NCBI GenBank assembly: GCA_958298945.1
Contig: OY282606.1
Coordinates: 53,953,920 to 54,017,919, forward strand
From: Atherix ibis
Taxonomy: Eukaryota > Arthropoda > Insecta > Diptera > Athericidae
Length of the DNA: 64,000 bases
Direction: 5' to 3'
Positions 10,981-24,700 of the stretch are shown one piece after another (positions within the stretch are counted from its first letter, which is position 1; each line of letters starts with the position of its first letter). The position numbers were made by a program, and so were the translations under genes. A model generated the notes under the pieces. That model ran no database searches. It worked only from the letters and a program-made list of their open reading frames with translations, and was not told where the DNA came from.

Positions 10981-13769
10981 TTACTTTATTATGAAACAAT
11001 CTCACAAAACTAAACAAAATCGGTCTTCCTTTTAAGAGCTACATACATTTACATACTTATACATATATAGTCTATATATACATATGTAGTTAATTTTAAA
11101 TTAACTTCTTCCTTAGATAAGGCCAAAAATTTCCTCTATTTATCGAATTTTGTCTAAATGATATTGGGTATCATCTTCTACATGTTTCGGATACTTGTTA
11201 AAAGTTAAGGAAAGTCTTAATGACATTCTAATTGCTGCCGGTAATGGATTTTCTAATTGAAGAATTGGTTTTTTTTATGCTAAGTCTATTCTCGTGATAT
11301 CGATAGTGAAATTTTGCTAATATACTATCCATTATTCAATATAATACTACAACTATTAGTGCATACAACAGCATAAAATATTTTGGTCGCATGTGATAAA
11401 TGGCAAAAAATACTATCCGATACCCCAGAAACAAAGATTAAATGAAGCATTTGCTTGTAAACGAATAGTAAATGATTGATTCATTCATGGTTCTATTGCT
11501 GTATTCAACGAAATAGCCAATGTTAACGTACAGGTGAAAACCAATACACAACACTTGGCAGTTAACGAATCTCATATCAGTTTGTGTAGAATATTTGAAT
11601 CAAAATTTTTTAACGTTAAATTGAAGCTACTGCTATACCAGCTATTCGTCTGCCAGTTTTCATATATAATTAACAAAATCTGGGACAGTTCTCTTTTATG
11701 CCCGATTGTTTTTAAGAATTAATTATAAGAGGCTACTATATATAGAACAGTTCTTTTATACAGTGAGAGAATATCCTATAATTTTATAACAGATCCTGCT
11801 TTTGATAGATCGAATATTAATTTTTCGAATTTTTATATTAAAAAGTTTTGGTGCGAAAGTTCAAATTAATTTGAAGATGGCACATTATAGATAAATATTC
11901 TACTACCTGTTGTAAGTTTAGAACACTTATATAGAAGTTGAAATATTTATCAATATCGTCTATTTAGTTGTCATCGTTTAAGTCTTGTGGATAGATACCA
12001 GATTAAGCGTTTATTTTAGTACAGTACAAATAATAATTTGAAAGTATTAATTTATATATGAGGTAACAGGTGAAACTCAAGATTCTCTTCTTGAAAGTCA
12101 AGGTTCTTTAGAAGAAGCGATTGACTTAGAAAGAAGACTCATTGTTAAGAAAGCAGTTGGTTCTCTTTTGATTTTCAAAAAAATGTTTATTGTCTAATAC
12201 GAGTATATATTATATTTATACCGCAAATATAACTACTTTACTTTTGTCTATTTTGGCTCAGGTTCCATCACTTATTAATAAAAGCTGCGTACAATTTTAT
12301 AAATAATTTTTTTTTTCAAGATAAATATTTGCAATATTTTAGAATAAAATGGTAGTGTTCGGGTACTTTTTAGGATACAAAAATTTTTATTTCTTCAAAC
12401 CATACATGTATGTACATGTTTATAAGATTTAATCATTACCAGAACTAAAATAGAATGTTTAATTATACAATCATACTTTAGAATTCTATTAACAAGTTAA
12501 GTTAATTTATAAATATAATTTTGATTAAAAACAATCTTCTTGTCTAAAACGGCTAAATCTAGTAAATAGGATGCGTGAAAAAGCAAATTATCAAACAAAA
12601 CTGTAAATTTTAAATTAAAAGTAATAGGGGATGAAACTTCATTATCTATCTAAAAAAAAAAAGTAAAAAAAACTAATTATGAATTATGAAAGTGTGGATC
12701 TAAAGAAGCTTCTCAACAAAAATTTAATAATTATTTGATATAAGAATCTATTCACATGTTCAAAATTATACAAATTAGATAAATATAAATGCATAAAAGT
12801 AAAAATACTCATACCTAAAGAAATAATTTACTTTTAATAATTCATTTAGAATAGTATTTTTGTGTTTGAAAAAATCCTTGACCAATACTCTCATACAATT
12901 TTCATCGCACTGACTGTGAGTATTTCAACTCTTTTAGTAATAAAAAGAATCAGACAACGAGTATACATCAGATAGAATAAAATAAGTAAATGTATACGAA
13001 TACATGTAGGCATATGAAATCTAGTTAAATAAAGACATTCTCGTTTACTTGGAATATAAAATCGCCCCCAACGGAAAACGAACTTTAATAAACGGTCAAA
13101 GACATAGAGCTAGACAAGTGTAATAAGCCCTATGATTTATTATAGAAGTATTACTCTATTAATGGACAATAATAATATATGAAGAACAACAACCCACAGG
13201 AATACCAAAATCCTAACATAAATGATACACAATCATATATGTATATACGTGTATGTATATATCCGTGTGTAATATATATTGTACAAAATTATTCCATAAA
13301 AATGAAAAAATAAAAATTTTTTGTATTTGAAAATTAATCTTAAATCAAATTATTTACTTAATCTAATATGAGAAATGAAATGGAATAAATTTAATTAATT
13401 AACACCAAGAAATAATGAATAACCTACTGTGTTATTTTTTTAAAAATTTTATAATATTAAAAAATACATTTTTATACAATTTCCTGTATAGAAAATTTGC
13501 ATAGCTATAATATAAAATTATCAAAAGTATGCCGCCATTTTGTAATCCTGCATATAATGCAGTTACTATTGATATGTGAACTATTAAACCCAAACATTCC
13601 TCCTTTTTAAAAATTCCAAAAAAAAATTTGATATTTGCATTGAAAAAAATAACTGCATTTATGTTAATTGTATGCCCAATAATACAAATTTATATACTCG
13701 TTATTATATTATACTTTATCCTATAATAAATGTTATTTACGAATATATGCATGTAGGACTATGCCAGGA
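10981..13769. other. A/T-rich intergenic DNA
   Basis: Long A/T-rich stretch with no recognised gene, RNA or transposon. The 62-codon ORF at 11534-11722 has no motif and is likely chance. Confidence 0.5.
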
Positions 13770-13771
13770 TA

Positions 13772-14822
13772 TTGGTTAGTCAAATAAGTTGGTGAAATTT
13801 TTAGAGTAAAATAGAGATGCTTAAATCAGAGTGATAAAGTCAGTTTATTTAAACCAAATATTCTCCATTATTATCGTCAAAGTTTGGCTATTTTTCAAGC
13901 AGAACCATAATTTGATCAGTATAGAACTTCTGTGGTTTCTGGTTGAAAAACTGAATCAAGTGATCTTCACAGGCCTCTGTTGAAGCCAACTTGGTTCAAT
14001 TAAGAAAGGTCTGCAGAGATCGAAAGGAGTCGTAGTTTGAGGGCCCTATAAATATAGGCTGCACTGTGGATACATCAAAACTTTCTAGGCAAGCTCTCTT
14101 CATTTTTGGCCAGTCATATAAAGATGTTTGTGGTCAAACATTATTGCGTGGAAGACGACATCCTTCTTATTGATGTCGTTTTTTCTCCATAATCTCTTTC
14201 GAACAATATTTTCGTATTTTACACATTTTTCATCGCTAGTTATCATTCGCTTCAGAAGTGGCTCGATTTAATTGCGCTTCAACAGTGTATTGCAGATGTT
14301 AAGTGGATCCTTCTTTTCACACTCAATTCATGAGGTCAAGTTTCTTTTTCACCCAACCTTACGTAAATGGTTTAAAACGGTTTGATGATTAATGTTTAAT
14401 TCATAAGCTGAGACATGACTACTAATATGCCGGTCTAGCTCAATTTTTTTGACAATTTTATTATTTTTTTCGGTAGTTGGTTGATTAGAACGGAGCTCAT
14501 CTTTAACGTCGAAATTTCCAGAACGCAAGCAAACGAACCATATGTGATACAGCGCCTTCACCATTAATATTTTAATTTTTGTCACAAGCCTGCGATGCGT
14601 TGTCGCCTTTGTCGAAGTGGTATAGGAAAGTATAGCGAAATTTCTCTTTATTGTTGGTCATTTTTGAACTTGAATGACTTTTAAAATACTTCACCGAATT
14701 CAAAGTGTCACCTTTCAAACGCGCGGCTAGCGTTGTTACAATGCGACTAGTGATTACTGAGTTATTTGCTTTTAACTATATCTGTTGAAAACAGCACGAA
14801 CTTTTTCGACAAACTAGTATTA
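13772..14822 (-). mobile_element. Internally deleted mariner of a second family
   Basis: The left end (TTGGTTAGTCAAATAAGTTG, preceded by TA) resembles a mariner terminal repeat. A weakly matching end lies near 14800-14822. Minus-strand translation from the right gives a transposase N terminus (MTNNKEKFRYTFLYHFDKG), then a helix-turn-helix region with ELDRHISSHVSAYELNI and NHQTVLNHLRKVG. Further left come a GPSNYDSFRSLQ-type segment from the C-terminal third and HLIQFFNQKPQKFYTDQIM at the end. The catalytic middle is deleted and stops are frequent. About 540 bp of it is nearly identical to the foreign middle of the mariner at 9608-10978, so both derive from the same non-autonomous subfamily. 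The right boundary is approximate. Confidence 0.8.
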
Positions 14823-15696
14823 AAATATTATAAATTCAATTTTATAATTTGCTATAGGTTTTTTTATCAATATATAAATAAAATTTTATCCAAAATAATA
14901 TTACTAAATATCACAAAAGAAATAATAATCACTATAATTACAATAACTATTTAAAAAATCCCTATTCATGTAAATATATTATTAAATTTTTATTTTATTC
15001 TGAACATCAGTCCTATTTCTCTTATTTGTAATTCAATATTTATATAAAACAAAAGCCTAGAATTTTATACAAAAACATTTACTACATTAGGAATTACAAA
15101 ATTTGGTCAATCTCTCGAGAGAAATGAAAAATCCATTTACCTGGAATTTATTCTAAGCTAAAAATATCACTTAAATAATAGAAAGTAAAATATTTCTTAT
15201 TTTTTTATCTTCAAATAAAGCAATACTCACATTCCATCTCATGGGAATACATTATTTATGATAATGTACTCGTAAATATACTCGTCCATTACACGAATAT
15301 AATGCGGAGTTTTCCAATTTATATTATATTATTATACACATTATTATTATGTATACCAAAAGATGTCTAGAATTTTATTTAAGCTTTATACAAACTATAG
15401 GTAGTCAGCCGTATAAGCAGATGTTCAAACTATTTAATAAACAATAATAAAATAACTTTTTGCGTAACTAAGGATTTGTTTAATCAATGTAATAAATAAA
15501 ATAATGCATTGTACACACAAATGTAAGAGTGATGCATTTAACGAGTACATCACTTTTATTTTTAAATTTATTAAATAATATTAATTTTTTCTATTACACT
15601 TGATTATAATTTCAAAAAAAATTCTTTCAGTAAGATGCTAAAGTCGTTGCACTAATAATTACTTGTGTGAAAATGTAAAAACAAAATTTAAATAAG
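14823..15696. other. Upstream region of the ERICH2-like gene
   Basis: A/T-rich sequence with no gene of its own. It should contain the promoter and 5' untranslated sequence of the gene starting at 15697, but no clear core promoter motif is visible. Confidence 0.4.
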
Positions 15697-18600
15697 ATGT
15701 CACATGTAAGTATGCTATGTAACTGGACAGTATAGTCAATGAAATTTTGTAAAATTGATAAAACAATTTTTTTTGTTATGTTGTTAAGTCAATTTTTGTA
15801 TTATTTTTTATCCACATTATTAAAATTCTGAAATCATGTTCAAAAAGGTTGATTGTATAGAAATATTGTTGTTTTCAATAAAATAATTGTATTAAAAAAT
15901 TTACGTTAAAATATATATTTTTTACAAATTATAGACGATAATAATTGATGAATCAAATGGAAATGGTTTATATGCCATTAAAAATAATACATCAAATACG
16001 AAGAATGTGTTGACCACATCTGTATCGAATGAGGATCTTAGTCAAAGCCTTTCTGAATACACAGATGCTGACGAAAGCATGTCTGCTCCAACAGAATTTT
16101 TGGCCGAAGTACATTGAAATTTTATAACAAAAATTCTAGATTTTTTCTTAAATTTTTATTTTTTAAATTATTTATTATATTGTTACAGTTTTTATCAGCT
16201 GTAATGTTAAAGGATTATAAAAAGGCGTTCAAATATTGCAAATTGAGTAATTTTATTTATATAAAAATAGTAAGAATATAAGCCAAAAGAATTGTCGTTT
16301 TTCAGTTCTTCAATATGAGCCAAATAATACGACTGCTAAAGATTTTTATCCATTGATTCAGGAAAAATTACTTTGTAAGTTCAAATCAGAGAGCAAAACT
16401 AATAAAAAAAATGATATAAAATTATTTAGTGGATTATTGAAAAATTTGAATTTTTCCAGGTGACTCTTCAAGTGAAAGTGATGAAAATTACAATAAATCT
16501 TCGTCACCAGAAATTATTGAAATCGAAGGAAAAGTTGAAACAACGGGAAGTGAACATTCGTCAAATGGTGGAAGTGATTCGGAAGATGCTGTTAGTTCCG
16601 ACGATTACGATGAGAACAATTTGGATGCATCAAATTCGAATACTTCAACTAGTCGAAGTGATAATACAACGCATTCCTATTCCAGTCTTCTTCTAGAAGA
16701 TGACGATGAGGTGCCTCAAATTCAAATTGTTAAGGAATTATCTTCTCCGAATTTAGATCTTAACAATGGTAATTATGCTAATAAAAACAACAATATAAAA
16801 AGTCAATATTTCTATTTAATTTATATAAAAGTTTATTCGTAAGAAAATAATTTCTTATTTTATAAAAACAATATTTTTTATACTAATTCATATTTGGTAA
16901 TTTTCTTGAATTTAGCATCCCTTCGAAAATATCAATATCAAAAAAAGAAATTTTCAAGCAAACTATCAAAAATTAAGAAGAAAATTTAAAAAAAAAAAAA
17001 CAAATATATTTATTAAAAAATGTGTACATGTAGTAGTATACCGTACTTATTAAAAACCATTCATAAAAATAATTTGCATTTTTGCCACATAATTATTAAA
17101 ATTAAAGCATTCCAAATGTTTAAATATTAAAAATATGTATATGCTATTTAACAGATATTGTTCGATGTTAATGATCTTATATCATCATTTAATAAAAATT
17201 TGTAAGTTTTAATACAATCAGAAATTTTGTAGTGCTGGATTTAATTCAAAAATTTATAGTAATTTAAAAGTGTCTGAATTTTACTATATAGTTTCTACGG
17301 CCACCTTAATCATAATCAGCGCTTTCTATAAATTTATGCAGAGCTTTGAAAATTTCTTTAAAAAAATCCTATTTGGTATAGTATTAATTTTTTAGTACCA
17401 GATGTTTTGTGGTACGTCAATATACTCGTAGTGTGTGCTTTCAAACCATAAGGTCTAGCAAAGTTATTTTTGGTATAATTTTTCCTATTACTGACGTAGA
17501 AGGAAAACCTTTATTTTGTACAATTATGAAAATACTCCAGAAAAGATCAGCAAATTTCATTCATGGCAATAAATATGAATATGAATACTTTTTTGACAAT
17601 CATTTTGAATTTGGCGAATAAAAATTTATTCATATTTAGGGATTTTTTTAATTATTAGGAAGATAAAATAATGATAAATTATTTTTTTATTTATCAGTTT
17701 TCAAATGTACAAAAAAAAAAAACAATTGTCAAAATCGAATTAAATTTCAAAAATATTTCACTCACCGTTTCTCAGCTGTACCATATAGATAATAACAAAC
17801 GGCTAACCATTCTTAACATGTTGAAATTTCTACACATAAATATTATCATCGCCAAGAATCACAAAATATACATGTATTGTTCGTTTGTTTGTTATCATTT
17901 GAAGCAACATTAGTACTGAAATGTATATTCTAAGCGTCACGACACTAAAAGCCATTTGGCGACAAGGGATAACGGGATAAAGAAATTTAATTAGGAAGGA
18001 AAGTTGTTTTTGGAAATGTTTTTTGTGAGATTATGGTTCAGTGGGATTCGAACCCACGACCCTTTAGATGGTAGTCTAGCACGCTAACAACTGTGCTTTC
18101 GTTTGTATGTTTGTTTGTTTTGTTAACGTGCCAGCAGACCTCGCCAGACGCTATTGCATCCATCTGCTCAGGCGGTCTGCCGGTCCGAAAGGGTAGAATA
18201 AGGAATAAGGAAATGACAGTCTAGTGGTGAGGAATTAGCGTAGGGACCATACTGCCGCAAATGGGATTCTAACCCACGACCCTCTGGGCTGGTAGTCCAG
18301 CACGCTATCGACTGTGCTACCTAGAGGGCACTGTGCTATCGTACGTGTATATATGTATGTATGTATTTATTACTAAAGGGCAACCAAACCTCGCCAGACG
18401 CTTGCGCATCCAGCTGCTCAGGCGGTTTGGCTGTCTCGTCGGGATACATATCGTCCTGAATCGTCCAATTATCGCCGAAATTACCCGCCTAATCCCCATT
18501 CTGTCGCTAGATTATCATTTTATTTCTTTCCCTTCCCCCTTTTTTTTTTATTTCATTCCACTTTCTATTATTTATTTTTTCCGACCTGTTTATTATTTAT

Positions 18601-20396
18601 TTTTTCCGTATCCCTTTACTCGCCTCTTACGACAGGCAGGAATTACCGTAGGGCTATTCTTTACCTCCGACCCTACCCGGAAGAGTACGTGTATGTATGT
18701 TTGTATGTATGTATGTATGTATTTATTACTAAAGGGCAACCAAACCTCGCCAGACGATCGCGCAGCCATCTGCTCAGGCGGTTTGATTATCCTGTTGGGT
18801 ACATATCGTCCTGAGTCGTCCTTATTTCACATGTTTCACTGTATTTTATATTGTTATCATTAACACTATCATTTGCATTTATTATTATATTTATACATAT
18901 TTCTTTTCCCTTGTTCCCATTTATAACCATATATTCCACCCCTACAATCCCATTACTATTTTTTTCCTGTTTTAATCTTTATCCCCTAATATTCTCCTCT
19001 TCGACGCCATAGCCACTTACTATCTAAAGCAGCTACGACGACGACCCCGTATCCCTTTAGTCGCCTCTTAGGACAGGCAGGAAATACCGTAGGGCTATTG
19101 TTACCCTCCGACCCTACCCGGAGGTGTGCTATCGTGCCGCCTAAAAATATTTTTATCTTAAAAAATATATTAAAAATTTAAAATCTAAAAAAATTATATT
19201 TTGAACATTTTAATTTTGTTGAAATACTATTGAATTTATGGACTCATCAGTATAGTTAGCTATAATAAACTGGCTTCCTATTTGGTATTAAATGAAAAGA
19301 TCACTTTGTGTATTATATTCCTTAATATTGAAAATAAATATAATAAATAATACTCGTATGAAGAAATGTACACATAGTTGCGATCTCGTAAATTTAATGA
19401 ATACTTACGGAAAAAAATTCAGTTGTATTACCGTGAATTATTGTAAGATGTTTTTTTGTAGACAATCATTTAATTCCATTGTTGCCTTGCTTTAGGAAGA
19501 ACGTTTTCCAGAGAATTTATTATTTTTCGGGAATTAGACGATAATTATAAAATTCAATTAATTTCTTACAGTAATAATGAATATAATAAAATGACCGTTA
19601 TTTGCGGAAATTGTGATTCAATTAGTAAGACTGAACACATATAAAAGTTAAATGTCGTAGCTTTTGTAATAAGGTATATCGCAAAAAACGTATTCTTTTA
19701 TCAGAATACGATGTAAATCTTATTAAAAAGAATAAAGGCATCAATAATTTTCATGTTTTAATGAATAATTTTAATGATCTTAAAAAAATAGTTGAAAAAA
19801 ATTTATGTATGATAAATAATATTAAATTATTATAAAATGAAATAATTGAAGAAGTATGACATATGACTATTATTGTTAAATGTAAAAATAATTCAAAATA
19901 AGAGAGTAGGATAGACCGCATACATCAATGAATAAAAATTGGATTCCGCCTTATCCAATTTATTCACCAAAAAATAACAAAATATTGGATTTTCTTTGAA
20001 ACAAAAAAAAATAAAGTTTGGCAAAAATTCAACTTTTGATCTCTCACATTCGAAGTTTAAATTAAAATTTCAAAATCAATGTAAACTAATATAACTGAAT
20101 ATCAAATTTCAAATGAGATACAAACTTTAAAGATTAAGAACATAAAAGCTCAATATGTACGAACTTAGTGCTGAATAATTAGTTTCAACTTTATGGCCAA
20201 TCTAATAAAATGTATCTTATAGTACGTACAAATAAAAATGATAATATATTTTTTTAATGATTATTTACCTTGTGTTTTAGGAAACTATAAATCCCCATCA
20301 TGCAGCGATTCCGAATCACCTACAGAACCATTGACGCAAAGGATAGTTGCTATACTGAGATCAAAATGTGTTCCTGCGAAACCTGTACAAACTTAA
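15697..20396 (+). CDS. ERICH2-like acidic protein, six exons, 244 residues
   Basis: I assembled this gene from exons 15697-15705, 15935-16108, 16189-16246, 16306-16374, 16460-16768 and 20281-20396. All junctions are GT-AG and the phases join without a stop (735 nt). The first exon codes only for Met-Ser-His before a consensus GTAAGTATG donor. The conserved core is at residues 57-101: EFLSAVMLKDYKKAFKYCK, then LILQYEPNNTTAKDFYPLIQ. This is the pattern I recall for the C-terminal region of vertebrate ERICH2 (EFL, DY, CxxIL, YEP, AKxF, LIEE). The helical pattern suggests a TPR-like hairpin. The rest is low complexity, rich in Ser, Asp and Glu (residues about 105-205), ending in RIVAILRSKC. Function is unknown to me. 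The last intron is 3.5 kb and filled with repeats. The structure is strong; the family name is moderate. Confidence 0.75.
18028..18100 (-). mobile_element. tRNA-derived SINE head, copy 1
   Basis: On the minus strand there is a pol III A-box-like AGCACAGTTG (18088-18097) and a perfect B box GGTTCGAATCC (18044-18054) at tRNA-like spacing, with a T-arm GTGGG/CCCAC. No 7-bp acceptor stem can be formed, so it is a tRNA-derived repeat rather than a tRNA gene. It lies in the last intron of the ERICH2-like gene. Confidence 0.7.
18101..18235 (-). mobile_element. Partial copy of the GC-richer repeat unit
   Basis: The part reading CCTCGCCAGACGC ... CTGCTCAGGCGGT matches the two units at 18343-19124, and it follows a GTTTGT-type simple repeat. 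It separates the two tRNA-like heads. Confidence 0.6.
18258..18335 (-). mobile_element. tRNA-derived SINE head, copy 2, split by an insertion
   Basis: A-box-like TAGCACAGTCG (rc of 18309-18319) and a B box with one change, GGTTAGAATCC (rc of 18264-18274). The sequence TGTGCTATCGT at 18332-18342 recurs at 19125-19135, so the end of this SINE is displaced by a 782-bp insertion and resumes as TGCCGCC at 19136. Confidence 0.7.
18343..19124 (-). mobile_element. Tandem dimer of a short LINE-derived (SIDE-like) repeat
   Basis: Two related units, 18343-18686 and 18687-19124, each read on the minus strand from a head with CCGGGTAGGGTCGGAGG ... CTGCCTGTCGTAAGAGGCG. Each ends in a (TACA)n-type simple repeat just beyond a CCTCGCCAGACG ... 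CTCAGGCGGTTTG block. The head resembles the 5' leader common in several insect LINEs, and the simple-repeat tail fits LINE-mediated retroposition. I infer a short internally deleted element that inserted as a dimer. An 11-bp target duplication, TGTGCTATCGT, flanks the pair. Confidence 0.65.
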
Positions 20397-21797
20397 TTGA
20401 AATCAATAGTAAATATGTATATGGTATATTATAAACCAAAAAAAGAACATAAATACAAATATGTGTGTGTATAATATCATGCAATGGTACTACCTATATT
20501 TACATAAGTACATACATATATACATAATACAAATAATATTAAATGTGTACATAATTCTATATATTCGTAAATTTGTATCTTCATCATTTATATAAACAGG
20601 AAATGAAAATACAAAAAAAAAAACTTTAATAAATGTTTAGTAAATGAAGTTTGTGAATGTGTATAAACTATATAAAATAATGAAAAATACACATACAATA
20701 TACTTGAATGTATATAATAATATAAAGTGTGAGACATATCTATTTTTGAATTACTAATAAATGATACTACTAATCTATGTATGTACAATAGAAAATAAAA
20801 TTAAAAAAAAAATATTGAATAAAGAATGGTAAAGAATATGGACAACTGATTAAAAAGGAAAATATATACTTGTGTTGGTATAATATTCGAGTCCATACAC
20901 ACATACTTCCCAAACAGCAATCTTCCAACAACAAAAAAATATACATTTATTAAATTTGTGAAATTATATTTAATTCATTCTAAAATGTAACAGAATAAAC
21001 ACATACATTCATGCATATATACATCCATATACTGTTTTGAATATGTATTCAAAACGAACCCTCAAAATTAGAAGTAAATCAATCCAATAAATTAATTAAA
21101 AAATCGTATTAAAATTGATTATGGTCCAACTACTCGAGTACCGCGATATAAAACATTTAACTATATACTAAATATGTAAGAAAATCGACTGAGTAATAAT
21201 TGCCTGTTGCTGCTGGTTATTTTTTATTATGATTAATGAATATAATCCTTTTTGATATGATCATAAGAGTCAACAAATAAAAAACTTATATATATACACA
21301 AATATATGCATATATATTGTAATATATATTAATGTGGATTAAAGTATAAAAAAAAACTTTTTAAGAAATTATATACTATAAAAAAATATACTTATAAAAA
21401 ATAATGTAGGGTAAATGGTATTTTGTTCACGATAATTGTGGATGCAAATATTTGTACGCATACAACATTCACCTATGATTGTTAGTATGTGTAATTTACT
21501 GTAAAGATAGAAATTAAATAAAATATTTGAAGAAAACAATCAGATTTTGTATTTTTAATCTAAACTATTTTTAATAGGTCTTGTTTTTCTTACATTCAAA
21601 ATGATTTATTTTTGTCGCGGAGTTTATCTATTTTTTTAAGGAAACTAGTATTTAAACATTATTAATATTTATTTAAAAAAAATATTAAACTTAATTCATG
21701 TGCTCGTTTTTAGCATTAAATTATGATCGTGTTCATTTGTCCATTTATAATCTGTCCTTTACAGTTATCCGTTTACAATCTGCAATAAAATAAACTC
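20397..21797. other. 3' region of the ERICH2-like gene and intergenic DNA
   Basis: Very A/T-rich with several AATAAA-type sites (for example near 20993 and 21085) that could end the upstream mRNA. No gene of its own is seen. Confidence 0.45.
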
Positions 21798-24700
21798 ATC
21801 ATCATCATCTTTTAGTGCTACAGCCCGGGGTGGGCCTTGACCTCCTTTACAATATGTCTCCAACGGTGCCTATCTTGTGCTGCTGATTTCCAATTTCGTA
21901 CTCCAATAATTCTTAGGTCTTGTTCAACACTATCTAGCCATCTTTGTCTAGGGTGTTCTTTATATCTTGTATTTGTTGGTATCGCATTAAAAATAGATGT
22001 TTGAACTCTTTCCTGTGGCATTCTGCTAACATGACCAGCCCATTTTATTCGCATACTTTTTATGAATCGACTTATGTCCTCTCCATCGATTAACTCTAAA
22101 AGTTCTGCATTTGATCTTATGGTATAAATTCCGTTTACGTCTAATCTTGGGCCATAGATTTTTCAACTTATTTATATCAGCTTGTGTCATCGTCCAAATT
22201 TCGGATCCGTATGTTACCATTGGTCTTATTAGTGTCTTGTATATTTTAATTTTACAGGTTCTTGTTAGCAGCTTCGTTTTAAATAAATTTTTGTAAGCAT
22301 AAAAACATCTATTACCAGCTTGAATTCTGGTTTGTATACTGCTGTGCATGTCGTTTTGGTTGTTCACCTGTATACCCAAATAGCTGAAACAGCTGACGGT
22401 TTCTATAATATATTCTCCGATTTTCACTGGTTGTAAGTTTCTTCTAGCATTCTTGATAATTTTAAATATTTTGTCTTTGTTCCATTAATTTGCAGACCAA
22501 TTCTTTCACACGATCTATTAATATTATCGAAACATTCTTCTAAATCTCGGAAACTTCTAGCTACTATTGCCACACCATCTTTTTTTTTCTTTTTTTTCTG
22601 TTTAGATTTATGAGGTACAGGGGGAAACCTTCAAAAGGTACTCGCCTGGAAGTTTTTCCTGCCAGGCGAGTTATGCGGGATTTTTACCTCGCTAAAACCT
22701 AACCTGCACCTCTGATCTTGCTCCCGGAACGATGGTTCCCCGGCGGCACTCTTTGTAAATACTACTTCGCGGGGGCGTTCTTGTTTGATGCTACTGCTGT
22801 CCCGATGTTACGACGCCTCGCGGCCTATTCTTCGTACGTTGTGTGGAGATCCTTGATAATGGATTCCGCGTACTCTGCAATTCTGTTCCAAGCCGATTGG
22901 CTCTTCAGCATGCACTCCACTATATTTTCTGGACTGATGGAACGTTCCAGATTTCTCTCCAGCTCCACCCGCGTCTCCTCGTAGAGGGGGCACTGGAAGA
23001 ACACGTGTTCTACGTCTTCGATCACATCGCGGCAATGATGACAGTTTGGGGAGTCAGTTCTCTTGAATCTGTGCAAGTATGCCCGAAAGCATCCATGCCC
23101 AGTCAAGAGTTGGGTGATGTAATACCCGACTTCCCCGTGCAGGCGAGTGACCCATTTGGTAACATGTGGGATCAGCGGATGAGTCCACCGACCCTTCGTC
23201 GAGTTGTCCTATCTCTCTTGCCAGAGGCGAAGACTCTCGGGTCTCTCCTCTTCACAGAGGACCTTTCGCCGCTCTTCCTTCTTCCTACGATTTGCCACAT
23301 CATCTGCGTATGCTCCTATTTGTGTCACTCTGTTTAAAATATTGTATTACCGCTTCTGTGTAGATGTTCGATTGCGTAGTGCAAAAGTAGATTAAAAATG
23401 TTATCTGATAGGACATCATCCTGTTTAACACTTGCCGTTATTTCGAAAGATGTGGAAACTTCATCTCGTATAATAATTTTAGTTAGTGTTTTCTTGAGCG
23501 TCATTAATATCAATCTTATTAATTTACTAGGGATACCAATCTCATCAAAAATTCTTGCCATTTTGATTCTTTTTATGCTATCAAACGCCTGTTTGAAATC
23601 TACAAAACACATGTGTAGATCCATATTGAATTCATATGCTTTTTCCATACTTTTTTTTAACCAAAAAGCTTGATCAATAGTCGATTGTCCTGGTTAGAAT
23701 TCGCACTGATAATCTGACAATATATTTTGAGCATGTGGTTCTAACCTTTCTGATATAATGCTTGCAAGTATTTTATATGCCGTATTTAGCAACGTTATTC
23801 CTCAGTAGTTATCATAATTTAGTTTGTCACCTTTCTTATGTATGGGAATAATAAGTCCCAAATTCCAATTCTCAGGCATTTTTTCCTCCTCCCATATTTT
23901 ACAAATAAGATTATGAAATCTATTGTAAAAATAATCACTTGCATTTTTTAAGAACTCCGCACTTATTGAATCTTCTCCTGGAGCTTTATTTCTCTTTAAA
24001 CTTTGAATAGCATTTATCATTTCATCGTATGATAGCTGTAAAAATTCATTTTCGTTTCTATGTATTTCAATTATTTGTTCTTGGTTTTCAGGATTTAAAA
24101 GTTCCCTAAAAAAGTTTTTTCATCTATTAATTACCATATATCATTTCTTTTAGATAGTATACTTCCGTCTTTATCCTTACAGTTTACCAGTCTTGGCTGA
24201 AATTCTGATTTTTCTTGTTTTAATTTCTTATAAAATTTTCTTACGTCCCTATTTTCATAATCTGTATTAATATTTTCAACTCTTTTTTCATTGCTGAGCG
24301 CTTTTTACTTTTAAATAATTGTGATGCTATTTTTCTTTTTTTTGTACTCTTGTTGATTTCTACGTGTATTTCTTTACAACATCTTTTTTCTTGCTTCATT
24401 CTTAATTCTAATAGCTTCTGCATATGCTTCGTCAAACCATTCTTGATTTCTCTCAAAACGTCTTCTACCAACTGTTTCAGTAATGGATTTCAAAAGTGCT
24501 TCTTTTAGATTCTTCCATTCATCATCTACATTTTCGGATATTTGCAAAGCTCTCAAGGTGTTATCCATATTAATTTTTTACAAAACAGATGTATTTTCAT
24601 TTTTTAGCTTTTCTGTATCATAAATCATTCTTCTTACACCTCTCTGTTTTGCTGCCTTTGAAATTCTTTGCCTAAGTACGGCCCTGACCAGGAAGTGATC

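Noticed and set aside
17409..17621. 70-codon ORF in the last intron of the ERICH2-like gene
   Set aside because: No motif, no splice context and an A/T-driven composition.
18028..18100. Possible tRNA gene with a perfect B box on the minus strand
   Set aside because: No acceptor stem can be formed, and a second diverged copy with the same body lies close by, so it is a tRNA-derived SINE.
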